The notes below the pieces were generated by a model that was not told where the DNA came from, ran no database searches, and worked only from the letters and a program-made list of their open reading frames with translations. A DNA stretch of 64,000 nt from CAZNSX01 sp964575845 (GTDB taxonomy: Bacteria > UBA8248 > CAZNSX01), in assembly GCA_964575845.1 (NCBI GenBank), contig CAZNSX010000011.1, positions 1 through 64,000 on the forward strand, read 5' to 3'. Position numbers and translations under genes: made by a program. Shown one piece after another: positions 18,121 through 27,620 of this stretch; the stretch's first letter is position 1, and each line of letters opens with the position of its first letter.

Positions 18121-20028
18121 ATGGAACTCCTCTGGATGGTCATCTTCTGGCCCCTTTTGGGCGCGGCCTTCAACGCCTTCCTGGGAAGGAAGATAGGCAC
18201 GAAGGCCGTAGGGATCGTGGGCTCCGCGGCCGTTGGCCTCGCTTTCGTGGCCGCAGCGGTCATATTCCTCTCCCTCATCAGGCTTCCCGCGGAGGAGAGG
18301 GTCTTCCACCAGTCCCTTTTCACCTGGATAGCTTCGGGAGACTTTCAGGTAAGCTTCTCCCTCCTTCTGGACCCCCTCTCATCTGTGATGGCTCTCACCG
18401 TATCGGGAGTCGCCTTCATAATCCACATCTACTCCATCGGCTATATGCACGGGGACCCGGGCTACCCCCGCTATTTCGCCTATCTCAACCTTTTCACCTT
18501 CTCCATGCTGCTCCTGGTCCTGGCGGATAACTTTCTCCTCATGTTCATAGGCTGGGAGGCCGTGGGGCTCTGCTCCTACCTTCTCATCGGCTTCTGGTAT
18601 GAGCGGAAGGCCGCGGCCGATGCCGGCAAGAAGGCTTTCATCGTTAACCGCATAGGCGACTTCGGCTTCGCCCTGGGCGTGCTGATGATCTTCACCACCT
18701 TCGGCACCCTGGACTACGAGAGCGTCTTCTCTCAGGCGTCCAAGGTTCTGGCCCTGGGCGGCGGAACCGCCACCGCCATCTGCCTCCTTCTCTTCATGGG
18801 GGCTACGGGGAAATCGGCCCAGATCCCCCTCTACACCTGGCTCCCCGATGCCATGGAGGGCCCCACACCCGTGAGCGCCCTCATCCACGCGGCCACCATG
18901 GTGACGGCTGGAGTTTATATGGTCGCGAGGACCCATGTTCTCTTCACGCTGGCCCCGGCGGCGCTTCTGGTTGTGGCTGTTGTGGGCGCGGCCACGGCCC
19001 TTTATACCGCCACCATAGCCCTCCTTCAGCACGATATAAAGCGAGTGCTCGCCTACTCCACCATTAGCCAGCTGGGTTACATGTTCCTCGCCGCGGGGGT
19101 GGGGGCCTTCTCGGCGGGGATCTTCCACCTGATGACCCATGCCTTCTTCAAGGCCCTCCTCTTCATGGGAGCGGGGAGCGTCATGCATGCCCTCGAAGGG
19201 GAGCTCGACATGCGCCGCATGGGTGGCCTCAGGCGGGCCATGCCCATTACCTACTGGACTTTTCTCATAGCAGCCCTCGCCATCGCAGGGGTCTTTCCAT
19301 TCGCGGGGTTCTTCAGCAAAGATGAAATCCTCTTCATGGCCCTCATGAGGGGGAATATCGGCTTTTGGCTCGTCGGAGTGGTGGTCGCTTTGCTCACGGC
19401 CCTATACATGTTTCGCATGGTCTTCCGGGTCTTCCATGGCGAGAGCAACCTCTCGCCCGAGGCCAGGGCCCACCTCCACGAATCCCCTCCCGTCATGACG
19501 ATTCCCCTTCTGATCCTGGCCGTGCTATCGACTGTGGGAGGGTTCGTGGGGATACCGATAATAAAAGGCGCAAACGTCTTCCATCACTTCCTGGAGCCTG
19601 TCTTTGAAGGGGCAAAGCTCCCCTCACTTCATGCTTCTCTGGAGCTCGAGGGCGTGTTGATCGTTATCTCCCTCGTCATCGCCCTCCTGGGCATAGTCCT
19701 CGCTTATCGGGCCTACATCAAGAGACCTGAGACCCCGCAGCGCCTGGCCGAGAGGTTCCCGCTGGCCTACCGGATTGTCGCCAACAAGTACTATGTGGAT
19801 GAGATTTACAATTTCCTCTTCGTGAACCCCGTCAGGCGGGGGGCTGATGCGCTCTGGCGCGGGTTTGACGTCCGGGTTGTGGACGGAGGAGTGAACGGCG
19901 CGGCGGAGGTGGTGGGCTGGGGCAGCCTGCGCCTCAGGCGCCTTCAGACGGGGTACGTGAAAAGCTATGCCGTCTCCATGCTCCTGGGGGCGGTGGCGAT
20001 ACTCATCTACCTCACCCTGAGGTCATAA
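18121..20028 (+). CDS. nuoL: NADH-quinone oxidoreductase subunit L (cluster 1)
   Basis: A 635-residue antiporter-like proton-pumping subunit, with about sixteen transmembrane helices and the long amphipathic C-terminal helix region. Conserved blocks include YSIGYMHGDPGYPRYFAYLN, the key glutamate in GWEAVGLCSYLLIGFWYER, the lysine region KSAQIPLYTWLPDAMEGPTP and HDIKRVLAYSTISQLGYMF. Length is normal for the family. Confidence 0.96.
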   Translation: MELLWMVIFWPLLGAAFNAFLGRKIGTKAVGIVGSAAVGLAFVAAAVIFLSLIRLPAEERVFHQSLFTWIASGDFQVSFSLLLDPLSSVMALTVSGVAFIIHIYSIGYMHGDPGYPRYFAYLNLFTFSMLLLVLADNFLLMFIGWEAVGLCSYLLIGFWYERKAAADAGKKAFIVNRIGDFGFALGVLMIFTTFGTLDYESVFSQASKVLALGGGTATAICLLLFMGATGKSAQIPLYTWLPDAMEGPTPVSALIHAATMVTAGVYMVARTHVLFTLAPAALLVVAVVGAATALYTATIALLQHDIKRVLAYSTISQLGYMFLAAGVGAFSAGIFHLMTHAFFKALLFMGAGSVMHALEGELDMRRMGGLRRAMPITYWTFLIAALAIAGVFPFAGFFSKDEILFMALMRGNIGFWLVGVVVALLTALYMFRMVFRVFHGESNLSPEARAHLHESPPVMTIPLLILAVLSTVGGFVGIPIIKGANVFHHFLEPVFEGAKLPSLHASLELEGVLIVISLVIALLGIVLAYRAYIKRPETPQRLAERFPLAYRIVANKYYVDEIYNFLFVNPVRRGADALWRGFDVRVVDGGVNGAAEVVGWGSLRLRRLQTGYVKSYAVSMLLGAVAILIYLTLRS

Positions 20029-20031
20029 CGC

Positions 20032-21633
20032 GTGAATCAACTGGGCTTTCCCCTTCTGAGCTGGATAATTTTCCTTCCGCTCTTGGGCGCGGCCGCCCTG
20101 GGATTCATCCGGGAGGAATCCGAGCGCGGGGCACGGGCCATAAGGGTGACGGCCTTCACGGTCTCTCTGGGGGTATTCTTCCTCTCACTTCCCCTTTATT
20201 TCTACTTCCGGGAGGATTTCGCCGGGATGCAGTTCGTGCAGAGGGCCAGCTGGATACCCTCTCTCGGCATCTCCTACCACCTCGGGGTGGACGGCATAAG
20301 CCTCTTTCTCGTGCTTCTCACTACCTTCCTCACCCCTGTGGCCATCCTGGCCTCCTTCCGGGATATCAAGAAGAGGGTCAGGTTCTATTACATGGCCATG
20401 CTCTTCCTTGAGACGGGGATGCTCGGGGTGTTCATGGCGCTTGACCTTTTCCTCTTCTACGTCTTCTGGGAGGCCATGCTCATCCCCATGTACCTGCTCA
20501 TAGGTGTCTGGGGCGGGCCAAACCGCATCTATGCGGCCATCAAGTTCATCATCTACACCATGGCCGGAAGCGTGCTTATGCTGGTGGCCATCCTGGCCCT
20601 TTATTTCATTCAAAGCCGGGCCGCTGGGGCCCCTACCTTTGACCTCCTGGAGATACTCAAGACCCCCGTGCCCCTTTCGACCCAATACTGGCTCTTCGGC
20701 GCCTTTGCCGTGGCATTCGCCATTAAGGTGCCGATGTTCCCATTCCACACCTGGCTTCCCGATGCCCACGTGGAGGCCCCAACCGCGGGAAGCGTCATCC
20801 TGGCGGGAATCCTCCTCAAGATGGGCGCTTACGGGTTTCTGCGCTTCGCCCTTCCCCTTTTCCCCGAGGCGGCCCGCTTCTTCGCCCCGCTGATAGTCGC
20901 CCTGGCAATCATCAGCATCATCTACGGCGCGCTCGTGTCCATGGTGCAGCCGGACCTGAAGAAGCTTGTGGCGTATTCCAGTGTGAGCCATCTTGGCTTC
21001 GTGATGCTGGGCCTCTTCGTCTATAACGCCCAGGGGATCGAGGGGGGCATCCTTCAGATGGTGAACCACGGTATCAGCACCGGCGCCCTCTTTCTTATCG
21101 TGGGAATAGTGTATGAGCGCCGCCACACCCGCATGATTGCCGACTTCGGCGGCCTCTCAACCGTCATGCCGCTTTTCGCAGCCTTCTTCATGGTGACGAC
21201 TCTTTCCTCCATCGGTCTCCCCGGCCTGAATGGCTTCGTGGGGGAATTTACCATCCTTGTGGGGGCTTTCCGCCACCGGGCCCTCTATGCGGCCCTGGCT
21301 GCCGTGGGCATAATCTTGGCCGCCGTCTATATGCTCTGGATGTTCCAGCGGGTCATGTTCGGGGGGATAACCCATGAGGAGAACCGAGGGCTCCGGGACC
21401 TCACTCTGAGAGAGGTTTTCGTGCTGGCGCCCATGGCCCTTTTCATGTTCTGGATAGGGATCGCGCCTAATCCTTTTTTCAGCAAAATGGAAGCCTCGGT
21501 GGAGCATCTGCTCAAGCAGGTGAGGCCGAAGGTCATGAAGGTGGAGGCACAGAAGCCTCCTCTCCCCCGGTTCCTGGCTCAAAGGGAGATAGTAAGCGGA
21601 GACTCAGATGGCTCTCACGATACCACCCATTGA
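20032..21633 (+). CDS. nuoM: NADH-quinone oxidoreductase subunit M (cluster 1)
   Basis: A 533-residue antiporter-like subunit with about fourteen transmembrane helices. The essential glutamate is in FWEAMLIPMYLLIGVWGG and the channel lysine in KVPMFPFHTWLPDAHVEAPT. Start is GTG at 20032, 3 nt after the nuoL stop. Its C-terminus overlaps nuoN by 26 nt. Confidence 0.95.
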   Translation: MNQLGFPLLSWIIFLPLLGAAALGFIREESERGARAIRVTAFTVSLGVFFLSLPLYFYFREDFAGMQFVQRASWIPSLGISYHLGVDGISLFLVLLTTFLTPVAILASFRDIKKRVRFYYMAMLFLETGMLGVFMALDLFLFYVFWEAMLIPMYLLIGVWGGPNRIYAAIKFIIYTMAGSVLMLVAILALYFIQSRAAGAPTFDLLEILKTPVPLSTQYWLFGAFAVAFAIKVPMFPFHTWLPDAHVEAPTAGSVILAGILLKMGAYGFLRFALPLFPEAARFFAPLIVALAIISIIYGALVSMVQPDLKKLVAYSSVSHLGFVMLGLFVYNAQGIEGGILQMVNHGISTGALFLIVGIVYERRHTRMIADFGGLSTVMPLFAAFFMVTTLSSIGLPGLNGFVGEFTILVGAFRHRALYAALAAVGIILAAVYMLWMFQRVMFGGITHEENRGLRDLTLREVFVLAPMALFMFWIGIAPNPFFSKMEASVEHLLKQVRPKVMKVEAQKPPLPRFLAQREIVSGDSDGSHDTTH

Positions 21634-23074
21634 CCTGGGAAGCATCACTCCCCTCATAGTGCTCCTCGTGGGGGCTTTGGTCGTCCTCATGTGGGATGCC
21701 TTCAGCCGCCGGAAGAACTCAACTCTTTTGGCTCTAATAAGCCTCATCACGCTGGCTTTTTCCTTTATTTCCGGGCTCGTGAGCTTGCCGCCCGAGGGGG
21801 CGAGCGCAAGGGTGGCCTTCGGCGGTATGTACGTGGTGGATGGCTTCGGCTTCTTCTTCACCTTCATCTTCATCCTCGGCTCCTTCCTGGCGGTTCTCAT
21901 CTCCGTCTCCTATGGAGAGCGGGAGGGCCTGACATACGGCGAGTACTATTGCCTCATCCTCTTCGCCACCATTGGGATGATCCTCATGGCCGGCGGCAAT
22001 AACCTCTTAACCATCTTCTTAGGAGTGGAGGTGATAAGCATCTCCCTCTACGTTCTTGCAGGGTTCCTCAAGACGAGGGCACGCTCCAATGAGGCAGCAG
22101 TCAAATACTTCCTGCTCGGCGCCTTTGCCACAGGGTTTCTCCTATACGGCATTGCCCTCATCTATGGCGCCACGGGCTCAACTGACCTGAGTCGGATCTC
22201 CGCCTTCTCCCTAAAGGAGGCGGCGAAGGGCAATATTCTCCTTCTCGCAGGAATGGCGCTTCTCATCGTGGGCTTGGGCTTCAAGCTGGCGGCCGTGCCC
22301 TTCCATATGTGGACACCCGATGTCTATGAGGGGGCGCCCACGTCGGTTACGGCCTTCATGTCCGCGGGGCCAAAGGCTGCCGTCTTTGCCGCCTTTTTCC
22401 GCATTTTTGCCGCAGCCCTTCCCCAGCTTAAACCCGATTGGACAGCGCTCCTCTGGGTGATAGCCGCCCTCACCATGACCCTCGGCAATGTGGTCGCTCT
22501 CGCCCAGTTCAACATAAAAAGGATGCTCGCCTACTCAAGCATCGCCCATGCAGGGTACCTGCTGATTGCTGTAGTCGTGGGGGATCGGCTCGCAAGCAGC
22601 GGGCTCCTCTTCTATCTGCTGGCCTATACCCTCATGAATCTCGGGGCCTTTGGGGTGGTGGCGGCTCTTGAGACGAAGGAGGAAGGGACTCTTGACCTCA
22701 GGGACTACCGTGGCCTTGGCTACAAATACCCGGGCCTTGCCTTCGCAATGGGGGTTTTCATGTTCTCCCTTTCGGGCATTCCTCCCACGGCGGGGTTCGT
22801 GGGCAAGTTCTATATCTTCAGCGCTGCTGTGAACTCGGGCTTCATCTGGCTGGCCATAATCGGAGTGCTCAATAGCGTAGTTTCGGTATATTTTTATCTG
22901 AGGGTTGTCGTTTATATGTATATGCTCGAGCCGGAGAGGGAACTCGCGGCCCCTCCCATTTCCGCGTATACGGTCATCGCCCTTATCCTTACCGTCCTGG
23001 GAACCTTGGGGCTGGGGGTTTTCCCCTCGCTCTTTATGGAGCTGGCCCAGCGGTCCATCACAGCCTTAACATGA
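21608..23074 (+). CDS. nuoN: NADH-quinone oxidoreductase subunit N (cluster 1)
   Basis: A 488-residue antiporter-like subunit, about fourteen transmembrane helices. The conserved glutamate lies in LGVEVISISLYVLAGF, the lysine in FKLAAVPFHMWTPDVYEGAP, and FNIKRMLAYSSIAHAGY follows. It starts inside the end of nuoM and closes the first operon; no terminator with a T-run is visible behind it, only the palindrome at 23107-23130. Confidence 0.95.
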   Translation: MALTIPPIDLGSITPLIVLLVGALVVLMWDAFSRRKNSTLLALISLITLAFSFISGLVSLPPEGASARVAFGGMYVVDGFGFFFTFIFILGSFLAVLISVSYGEREGLTYGEYYCLILFATIGMILMAGGNNLLTIFLGVEVISISLYVLAGFLKTRARSNEAAVKYFLLGAFATGFLLYGIALIYGATGSTDLSRISAFSLKEAAKGNILLLAGMALLIVGLGFKLAAVPFHMWTPDVYEGAPTSVTAFMSAGPKAAVFAAFFRIFAAALPQLKPDWTALLWVIAALTMTLGNVVALAQFNIKRMLAYSSIAHAGYLLIAVVVGDRLASSGLLFYLLAYTLMNLGAFGVVAALETKEEGTLDLRDYRGLGYKYPGLAFAMGVFMFSLSGIPPTAGFVGKFYIFSAAVNSGFIWLAIIGVLNSVVSVYFYLRVVVYMYMLEPERELAAPPISAYTVIALILTVLGTLGLGVFPSLFMELAQRSITALT

Positions 23075-23088
23075 AGGCTGAAGCTTTT

Positions 23089-23130
23089 TTGAAGTTGTGG
23101 CAAAGAGAATTGTATGTTATCATACAATTC
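23089..23130 (+). promoter_or_regulatory. Promoter of the second nuo cluster with a palindrome over the -10 box
   Basis: TTGAAG (23089-23094), 18 nt, TATGTT (23113-23118). The -10 box is inside a perfect 10-bp inverted repeat with a 4-nt centre: GAATTGTATG (23107-23116), TTAT, CATACAATTC (23121-23130). There is no T-run after it, so it looks more like an operator than a terminator. Confidence 0.55.
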
Positions 23131-23187
23131 GATTTTGGGCTCCGTGGCGATTATTTCCTTTGAGACCAAAAAATTAGCATTGGTGGA

Positions 23188-23571
23188 ATGTCCCGCTTCT
23201 TCAGCGATTACGTAGCCATCCACGGTTACATTCCCATCTTCATCTTTTTTTTGGTGGCCCTTGCCTTCGGGGCGGGCACGCTGGTAATTGCATGGCTCAT
23301 CCGCCCCAACCGGCCTTACGCCGAGAAGCTCTCTCCTTATGAGTGCGGCATGCCGCCCCTCATGAGCGCCAGAGAGCGCTTCTCAATCCGCTTCTACATC
23401 ATCGCCATCCTCTTTCTTCTCTTCGATGTTGAGGCCGTATTCCTCTACCCCTGGGCCGTGGTTTATGGCCGAATAGGGCTCTTCGGCTTCATCGAGATGA
23501 TGCTCTTCATAGGCATACTGCTCGTAGGATATTTTTACGCCTGGCGAAAAGGGGCCCTGGAATGGGTATAG
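23188..23571 (+). CDS. nuoA: NADH-quinone oxidoreductase subunit A (cluster 2)
   Basis: A 127-residue second copy of NuoA, three transmembrane helices, with [20 protein letters not shown] and [17 protein letters not shown]. It is clearly homologous to, but well diverged from, the first copy, so the two clusters are not a recent duplication. It overlaps nuoB2 by 10 nt, the same junction as in cluster 1. Confidence 0.95.
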   Translation: MSRFFSDYVAIHGYIPIFIFFLVALAFGAGTLVIAWLIRPNRPYAEKLSPYECGMPPLMSARERFSIRFYIIAILFLLFDVEAVFLYPWAVVYGRIGLFGFIEMMLFIGILLVGYFYAWRKGALEWV

Positions 23572-24059
23572 TGGAAGGCCGCTTCAGCGAGAATATAGTG
23601 ACCACTACCCTCGACCGCATCATAAACTACTGTCGCAAGGGCTCCCTCTGGCCCATGACCTTCGGGCTTGCCTGCTGCGCCATAGAGATGATGGCCACAG
23701 GAGCGAGCCGCTATGATTTCGACCGCTTCGGCGTGATCTTCAGGGCGACTCCCAGGCAGTCAGACGTGATGATAGTGGCGGGGACCTTGACCCACAAGAT
23801 GGCCGGGGCCCTGCGGCAAGTCTACGACCAGATGCCCGAGCCCCGGTGGGTCATCGCCATGGGAAACTGCGCCGCGAGCGGAGGTCCTTACCCCACCTAC
23901 AGCGTGATTCAGGGGGTGGACCAGGTTGTGCCCGTGGATGTCTATGTTCCGGGTTGCCCCCCCAGGCCCGAGGCCCTCATGTACGGGGTGATGAAACTGC
24001 AAGAGAAGATCGAGAAAGACCGTTACCTCAGGAGGGGTAATGGAAGAGACAAGAGATAA
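23562..24059 (+). CDS. nuoB: NADH-quinone oxidoreductase subunit B (cluster 2)
   Basis: A 165-residue N2-cluster subunit. All ligands are kept: [27 protein letters not shown] and [11 protein letters not shown]2 is therefore expected to form even though the upstream clusters N6a/N6b (NuoI) are not encoded here. Its C-terminal end overlaps nuoC2 by 20 nt. Confidence 0.95.
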   Translation: MGIVEGRFSENIVTTTLDRIINYCRKGSLWPMTFGLACCAIEMMATGASRYDFDRFGVIFRATPRQSDVMIVAGTLTHKMAGALRQVYDQMPEPRWVIAMGNCAASGGPYPTYSVIQGVDQVVPVDVYVPGCPPRPEALMYGVMKLQEKIEKDRYLRRGNGRDKR

Positions 24060-24564
24060 GGGAAACTCCGGCTGGGGCGAAGAGCTCGTCGGGGAGCTCA
24101 AGAGTTCGTTCCCCGGGAGCATCCTGGAAGTGACCGCCTTCGGGGGCAGGGAGGACGAGCTCACCCTCACTGTAGAGCCCAGGGATATCGTGAAGCTTTG
24201 TAAATATCTCAAAGAGAGCCCGGAGCTTCGGTTCAATTACCTTGCGGACCTCACGGCCGTCCATTATCCAGAGGCTGAAAAGCCCTTCCAGGTGGTCTAC
24301 CATCTCTATTCCATGCCCTACCGAAGGCGTCTCCGGCTGAAGGTCTGCCTGGATGAGGGGGAGGAGGCCATCACCCTAACCGATTTATGGCACACCGCGA
24401 ACTTCCATGAGCGGGAGGCCTTCGACCTCATGGGGGTGCGCTTTTCCGGCCACCGCGACCTTCGGCGCATCCTCATGCCCAAGGACTGGGTAGGCCACCC
24501 CCTGCGCAAAGACTACCCCTTGGAAGGAAGGGGGGAAGTAGTTTACCGACGCCCCAGGCGGTAG
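24040..24564 (+). CDS. nuoC: NADH-quinone oxidoreductase subunit C (cluster 2)
   Basis: A 174-residue 30-kDa-type subunit with [40 protein letters not shown] and DYPLEG. The N-terminal region is more variable than in copy 1. It starts within the end of nuoB2 and is followed by a 79-nt gap before nuoD2. Confidence 0.93.
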   Translation: MEETRDKGNSGWGEELVGELKSSFPGSILEVTAFGGREDELTLTVEPRDIVKLCKYLKESPELRFNYLADLTAVHYPEAEKPFQVVYHLYSMPYRRRLRLKVCLDEGEEAITLTDLWHTANFHEREAFDLMGVRFSGHRDLRRILMPKDWVGHPLRKDYPLEGRGEVVYRRPRR

Positions 24565-24643
24565 TGGGAGACCCGAAGCTGAGGGAAAAGGGCGGGATTT
24601 GAGTCCCGCCCCTTATGTGGGTCCGGGAGGCCCATTCATAACC

Positions 24644-25741
24644 ATGCCAGAGACCGAAGAGCTTATCATCAACATGGGGCCCCAGCACCCGAGCACGCAC
24701 GGGGTCCTGCGCCTCATTCTCACCCTGACCGGAGAGACGGTCGTTGACACCGACATCGACATCGGCTTCCTCCACCGGGGGACCGAGAAGCTGGCCGAGA
24801 ACCTTACCTACACCCAGTTCACCCCCCTCACCGACCGAGTGGACTATTTGGCAGCCCCGGCCATGAACTTCGGCTGGGTCCTGGCCGTTGAGAAACTCAT
24901 GTCGATTGAGGTGCCCAGGAGGGCGGAGTTCATCCGGGTGATGGCAGCCGAACTCTCCCGGATAGCCTCCCATCTCGTGTGGCTCGCTACCCACGCCCTC
25001 GATATCGGGGCCATGACCGTTTTTCTTTACTGCTTCCGCGACCGGGAACTAATTCTCGACCTCTTCGAGATGGCATTCGGCGCCCGCATGACGGTCAACT
25101 GCTTCAGGATAGGAGGCCTTTATGAGGACGTAACGCCTGAGTTCCTGGAGAAGGCGTGGAATTTCACCGAGGTCTTTCCCTCCCGGATAGGTGATTACGA
25201 GGCCCTTCTCACCGAGAACAGGATCTGGCTCAAGCGTACCAAGGGGGTAGCCAGGATAAGCGCAGATGATGCAATCGACCTGGGTCTCACGGGTCCAAAC
25301 CTGAGGGGCTCCCAAGTCGAGTGGGATATCCGGCGGGCCGAGCCCTACAGTGTCTATCCGGAGATGGACTTCATCATCCCCATCGGAACCGAGGGCGATG
25401 TCTACGACCGCTACCTTTGCCGGATAGAGGAGCTGCGGCAGAGTAACCGCATCATCCGCCAGTGCATCGAGAAAATGCCTGATGGGTCGGTTCGGGCCAA
25501 GGTGCCGAGAACCATAAAGCCGCCGCCGGGTGAGGTCTATGTGCGGACGGAAGCACCGAAGGGGGAGTTGGGCTATTATGTAGTGAGCAACGGCACCGAA
25601 AAGCCCCATCGGGTCAAGATAAGGACCCCTTCCTTTGTCAACCTTCAGTCCCTTCCCCTGATGATAAGGGGCGGCCTCGTGGCCGACTGTGTCGCGGCCG
25701 TCGGTAGCATAGATATAGTGCTGGGCGAGACCGATAGGTAA
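24644..25741 (+). CDS. nuoD: NADH-quinone oxidoreductase subunit D (cluster 2)
   Basis: A 365-residue 49-kDa-type subunit, shorter than the 397 residues of copy 1, mainly from the region before the PPPGEVYVRTEAPKGE block. The quinone-site histidine (INMGPQHPSTHGVLRL) and the conserved tyrosine (VDYLAAPAMNF) are present, so quinone chemistry should be retained. The ATG at 24644 is preferred; a GTG at 24617 has the family-like N-terminal extension but GGGAGG lies between the two, so the start is not settled. Confidence 0.92.
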   Translation: MPETEELIINMGPQHPSTHGVLRLILTLTGETVVDTDIDIGFLHRGTEKLAENLTYTQFTPLTDRVDYLAAPAMNFGWVLAVEKLMSIEVPRRAEFIRVMAAELSRIASHLVWLATHALDIGAMTVFLYCFRDRELILDLFEMAFGARMTVNCFRIGGLYEDVTPEFLEKAWNFTEVFPSRIGDYEALLTENRIWLKRTKGVARISADDAIDLGLTGPNLRGSQVEWDIRRAEPYSVYPEMDFIIPIGTEGDVYDRYLCRIEELRQSNRIIRQCIEKMPDGSVRAKVPRTIKPPPGEVYVRTEAPKGELGYYVVSNGTEKPHRVKIRTPSFVNLQSLPLMIRGGLVADCVAAVGSIDIVLGETDR

Positions 25742-25747
25742 TCATCC

Positions 25748-26770
25748 ATGGACCCATTCGACCTCTTCATAGGCTTTCTCGCCGCTCTGGGTATAGCCCC
25801 CTACTGGCGGGAGGTTATAGTCGACCTCATCGTCGTGGTGGTTAAGATCGCGGTGGTTCTGGGAGCAGTGTCCCTGGCTGTGGCATATCTCACCTATCTT
25901 GAGCGCAAGATCATCGGCCACATCCAGGTCCGCCTGGGTCCCATGCGGGTGGGCTGGCACGGACTCCTCCAGCCAATAGCCGATGGGGTCAAGCTCTTCA
26001 TGAAGGAGGACATCATACCAACGGCGGCCGACAAGTGGGTTTTCCTCATCTCCCCCGTCATCGTCCTCATGCCCGCCTTCGTAGTCTACTCGGTGATACC
26101 CGTGACGGACCACTTCTGGGTCGCCGACATAAACATCGGGCTTCTCTTCGTCATAGCCGTCTCTTCCCTCGGGGTCTACGGCATCGTGATGGCGGGCTGG
26201 GCCTCTAACAGCAAATATTCCCTCCTGGGGGCCTTCAGGTCTGCGGCCCAGATGCTGAGCTACGAGATCTTCCTGGGCTTCGCCCTGATAGGGCCGCTTC
26301 TGCTGGCGGGGAGCCTCAACATGAGAGCCATCGTGGCCGCCCAGAGGGAACTCCCCTTTATCGTGCTGCAGCCCCTTGCCTTCGTCATCTACTTCATCGC
26401 CGGCGTGGCCGAAACGAACCGCTGCCCCTTCGACCTCCCCGAGGCCGAGACGGAGCTCGTGGCGGGCTTCCACACCGAGTACAGCGGGATGAAGTTCGCC
26501 TTCTTCTTCCTGGCCGAGTACGCCAATATGATAGTTGTCTCGGCCATAGCGGCGGTAGTGTTTCTGGGAGGCTGGCACGGGCCCTTGCTGCCGGGGCCCA
26601 TCTGGCTCTTCCTGAAGGTGGGGGTGCTGCTCTTCGTTTTCATCTGGCTCAGGGGGACCCTCCCCCGCTACCGCTATGACCAGCTCATGGCGATTGGCTG
26701 GAAGCTCATGTTCCCGCTGGCCATAGCCAACATTGCGGTGACGGGGCTGGTGAAATATCTCCTCCTCTAG
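25748..26770 (+). CDS. nuoH: NADH-quinone oxidoreductase subunit H (cluster 2)
   Basis: A 340-residue, eight-helix membrane subunit, with [20 protein letters not shown] and [20 protein letters not shown] intact. It directly follows nuoD2 with 6 nt between them. In cluster 1 nuoE, nuoF and nuoG occupy this junction; here they are absent without any residual sequence. Confidence 0.95.
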   Translation: MDPFDLFIGFLAALGIAPYWREVIVDLIVVVVKIAVVLGAVSLAVAYLTYLERKIIGHIQVRLGPMRVGWHGLLQPIADGVKLFMKEDIIPTAADKWVFLISPVIVLMPAFVVYSVIPVTDHFWVADINIGLLFVIAVSSLGVYGIVMAGWASNSKYSLLGAFRSAAQMLSYEIFLGFALIGPLLLAGSLNMRAIVAAQRELPFIVLQPLAFVIYFIAGVAETNRCPFDLPEAETELVAGFHTEYSGMKFAFFFLAEYANMIVVSAIAAVVFLGGWHGPLLPGPIWLFLKVGVLLFVFIWLRGTLPRYRYDQLMAIGWKLMFPLAIANIAVTGLVKYLLL

Positions 26771-26780
26771 GAGGAACGAG

Positions 26781-27293
26781 ATGGAGCTTGCGTTCTTCGC
26801 CCTCTTTGCCTTGGGCACGATCTTCTCCGCCATCATGGTGGTGACACGAAGGAATATCGTCCACGCCGTCCTTTTCCTGATCCTGACCTTCTTCTTCGTG
26901 GCCGGGCTCTTCGTGATGCTCAACGCTGAGTTCCTGGCGGCGGTTCAGGTCCTCATATATGCAGGCGGCATCATGGTTCTCTACCTGTTTGCCGTTCTCC
27001 TCATGAGGATTGTGGAGGCGGCACGGATGTGCCAGTGGCAGCGCCAGGGGCCCGTGGCCCTCGTCTTCGGAGTGCTGCTGGCGGTGGAGGTCTTCCTGGT
27101 GGCGACAAGATCCTACTATCCCACAGTGAGTCCCGCCACGACACCTCCGGCCGAAGGAAACACCGAAGCCTTCGGCTCAGTGCTCTTCACCAAGTTTCTC
27201 TTCCCCTTTGAGGTGGCATCCCTATTGCTCCTTGCGGCCATGATAGGGGCCATCGTGCTGGCCAAGCGGGAAATTGAAAGAGAGGAGAAATAG
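26781..27293 (+). CDS. nuoJ: NADH-quinone oxidoreductase subunit J (cluster 2)
   Basis: A 170-residue, five-helix membrane subunit; AVQVLIYAGGIMVLYLFAVL is the third helix and FEVASLLLLAAMIGAIVLAK the last. It follows nuoH2 after 10 nt, in the place where nuoI stands in cluster 1. The ATG at 26781 has AGGAGG-type sequence upstream (TAGGAGGAACGAG). Confidence 0.94.
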   Translation: MELAFFALFALGTIFSAIMVVTRRNIVHAVLFLILTFFFVAGLFVMLNAEFLAAVQVLIYAGGIMVLYLFAVLLMRIVEAARMCQWQRQGPVALVFGVLLAVEVFLVATRSYYPTVSPATTPPAEGNTEAFGSVLFTKFLFPFEVASLLLLAAMIGAIVLAKREIEREEK

Positions 27294-27296
27294 GCG

Positions 27297-27599
27297 TTGG
27301 TCCCCCTTGAATACTACCTCCTTCTGAGCGGAGCCCTCTTTATCATAGGGGCCCTCGGCGTTCTGACCAGAAGGAACGCCATCATAATCCTGATGTGCAT
27401 CGAGCTCATGCTGAACGCCGTGAACATCGCCCTCATAGCCTTCTCCCGCCATCAGGGAAATCTGACAGGGCAGGCGTTCGCCCTATTTGTCATCACGGTG
27501 GCGGCGGCCGAAGCGGCGGTGGGGCTCGCCATCATCATCTCGCTTGTGAGGAGCCGCCCCACACTCAACGTGGACGAGATAAATCTCCTCAAATGGTAA
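27297..27599 (+). CDS. nuoK: NADH-quinone oxidoreductase subunit K (cluster 2)
   Basis: A 100-residue, three-helix subunit. Membrane glutamates are present in [16 protein letters not shown] and [11 protein letters not shown]. The start appears to be TTG at 27297, aligned with the GTG start of copy 1 ([14 protein letters not shown] against [14 protein letters not shown]), with GAGGAG upstream. Confidence 0.93.
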   Translation: MVPLEYYLLLSGALFIIGALGVLTRRNAIIILMCIELMLNAVNIALIAFSRHQGNLTGQAFALFVITVAAAEAAVGLAIIISLVRSRPTLNVDEINLLKW

Positions 27600-27620
27600 C
27601 GTCAGGGGCGGGAATGACCC

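Noticed and set aside
25742..26923. Long minus-strand open frame opposite nuoH of cluster 2
   Set aside because: Charged, repetitive translation typical of the antisense of a membrane-protein gene.
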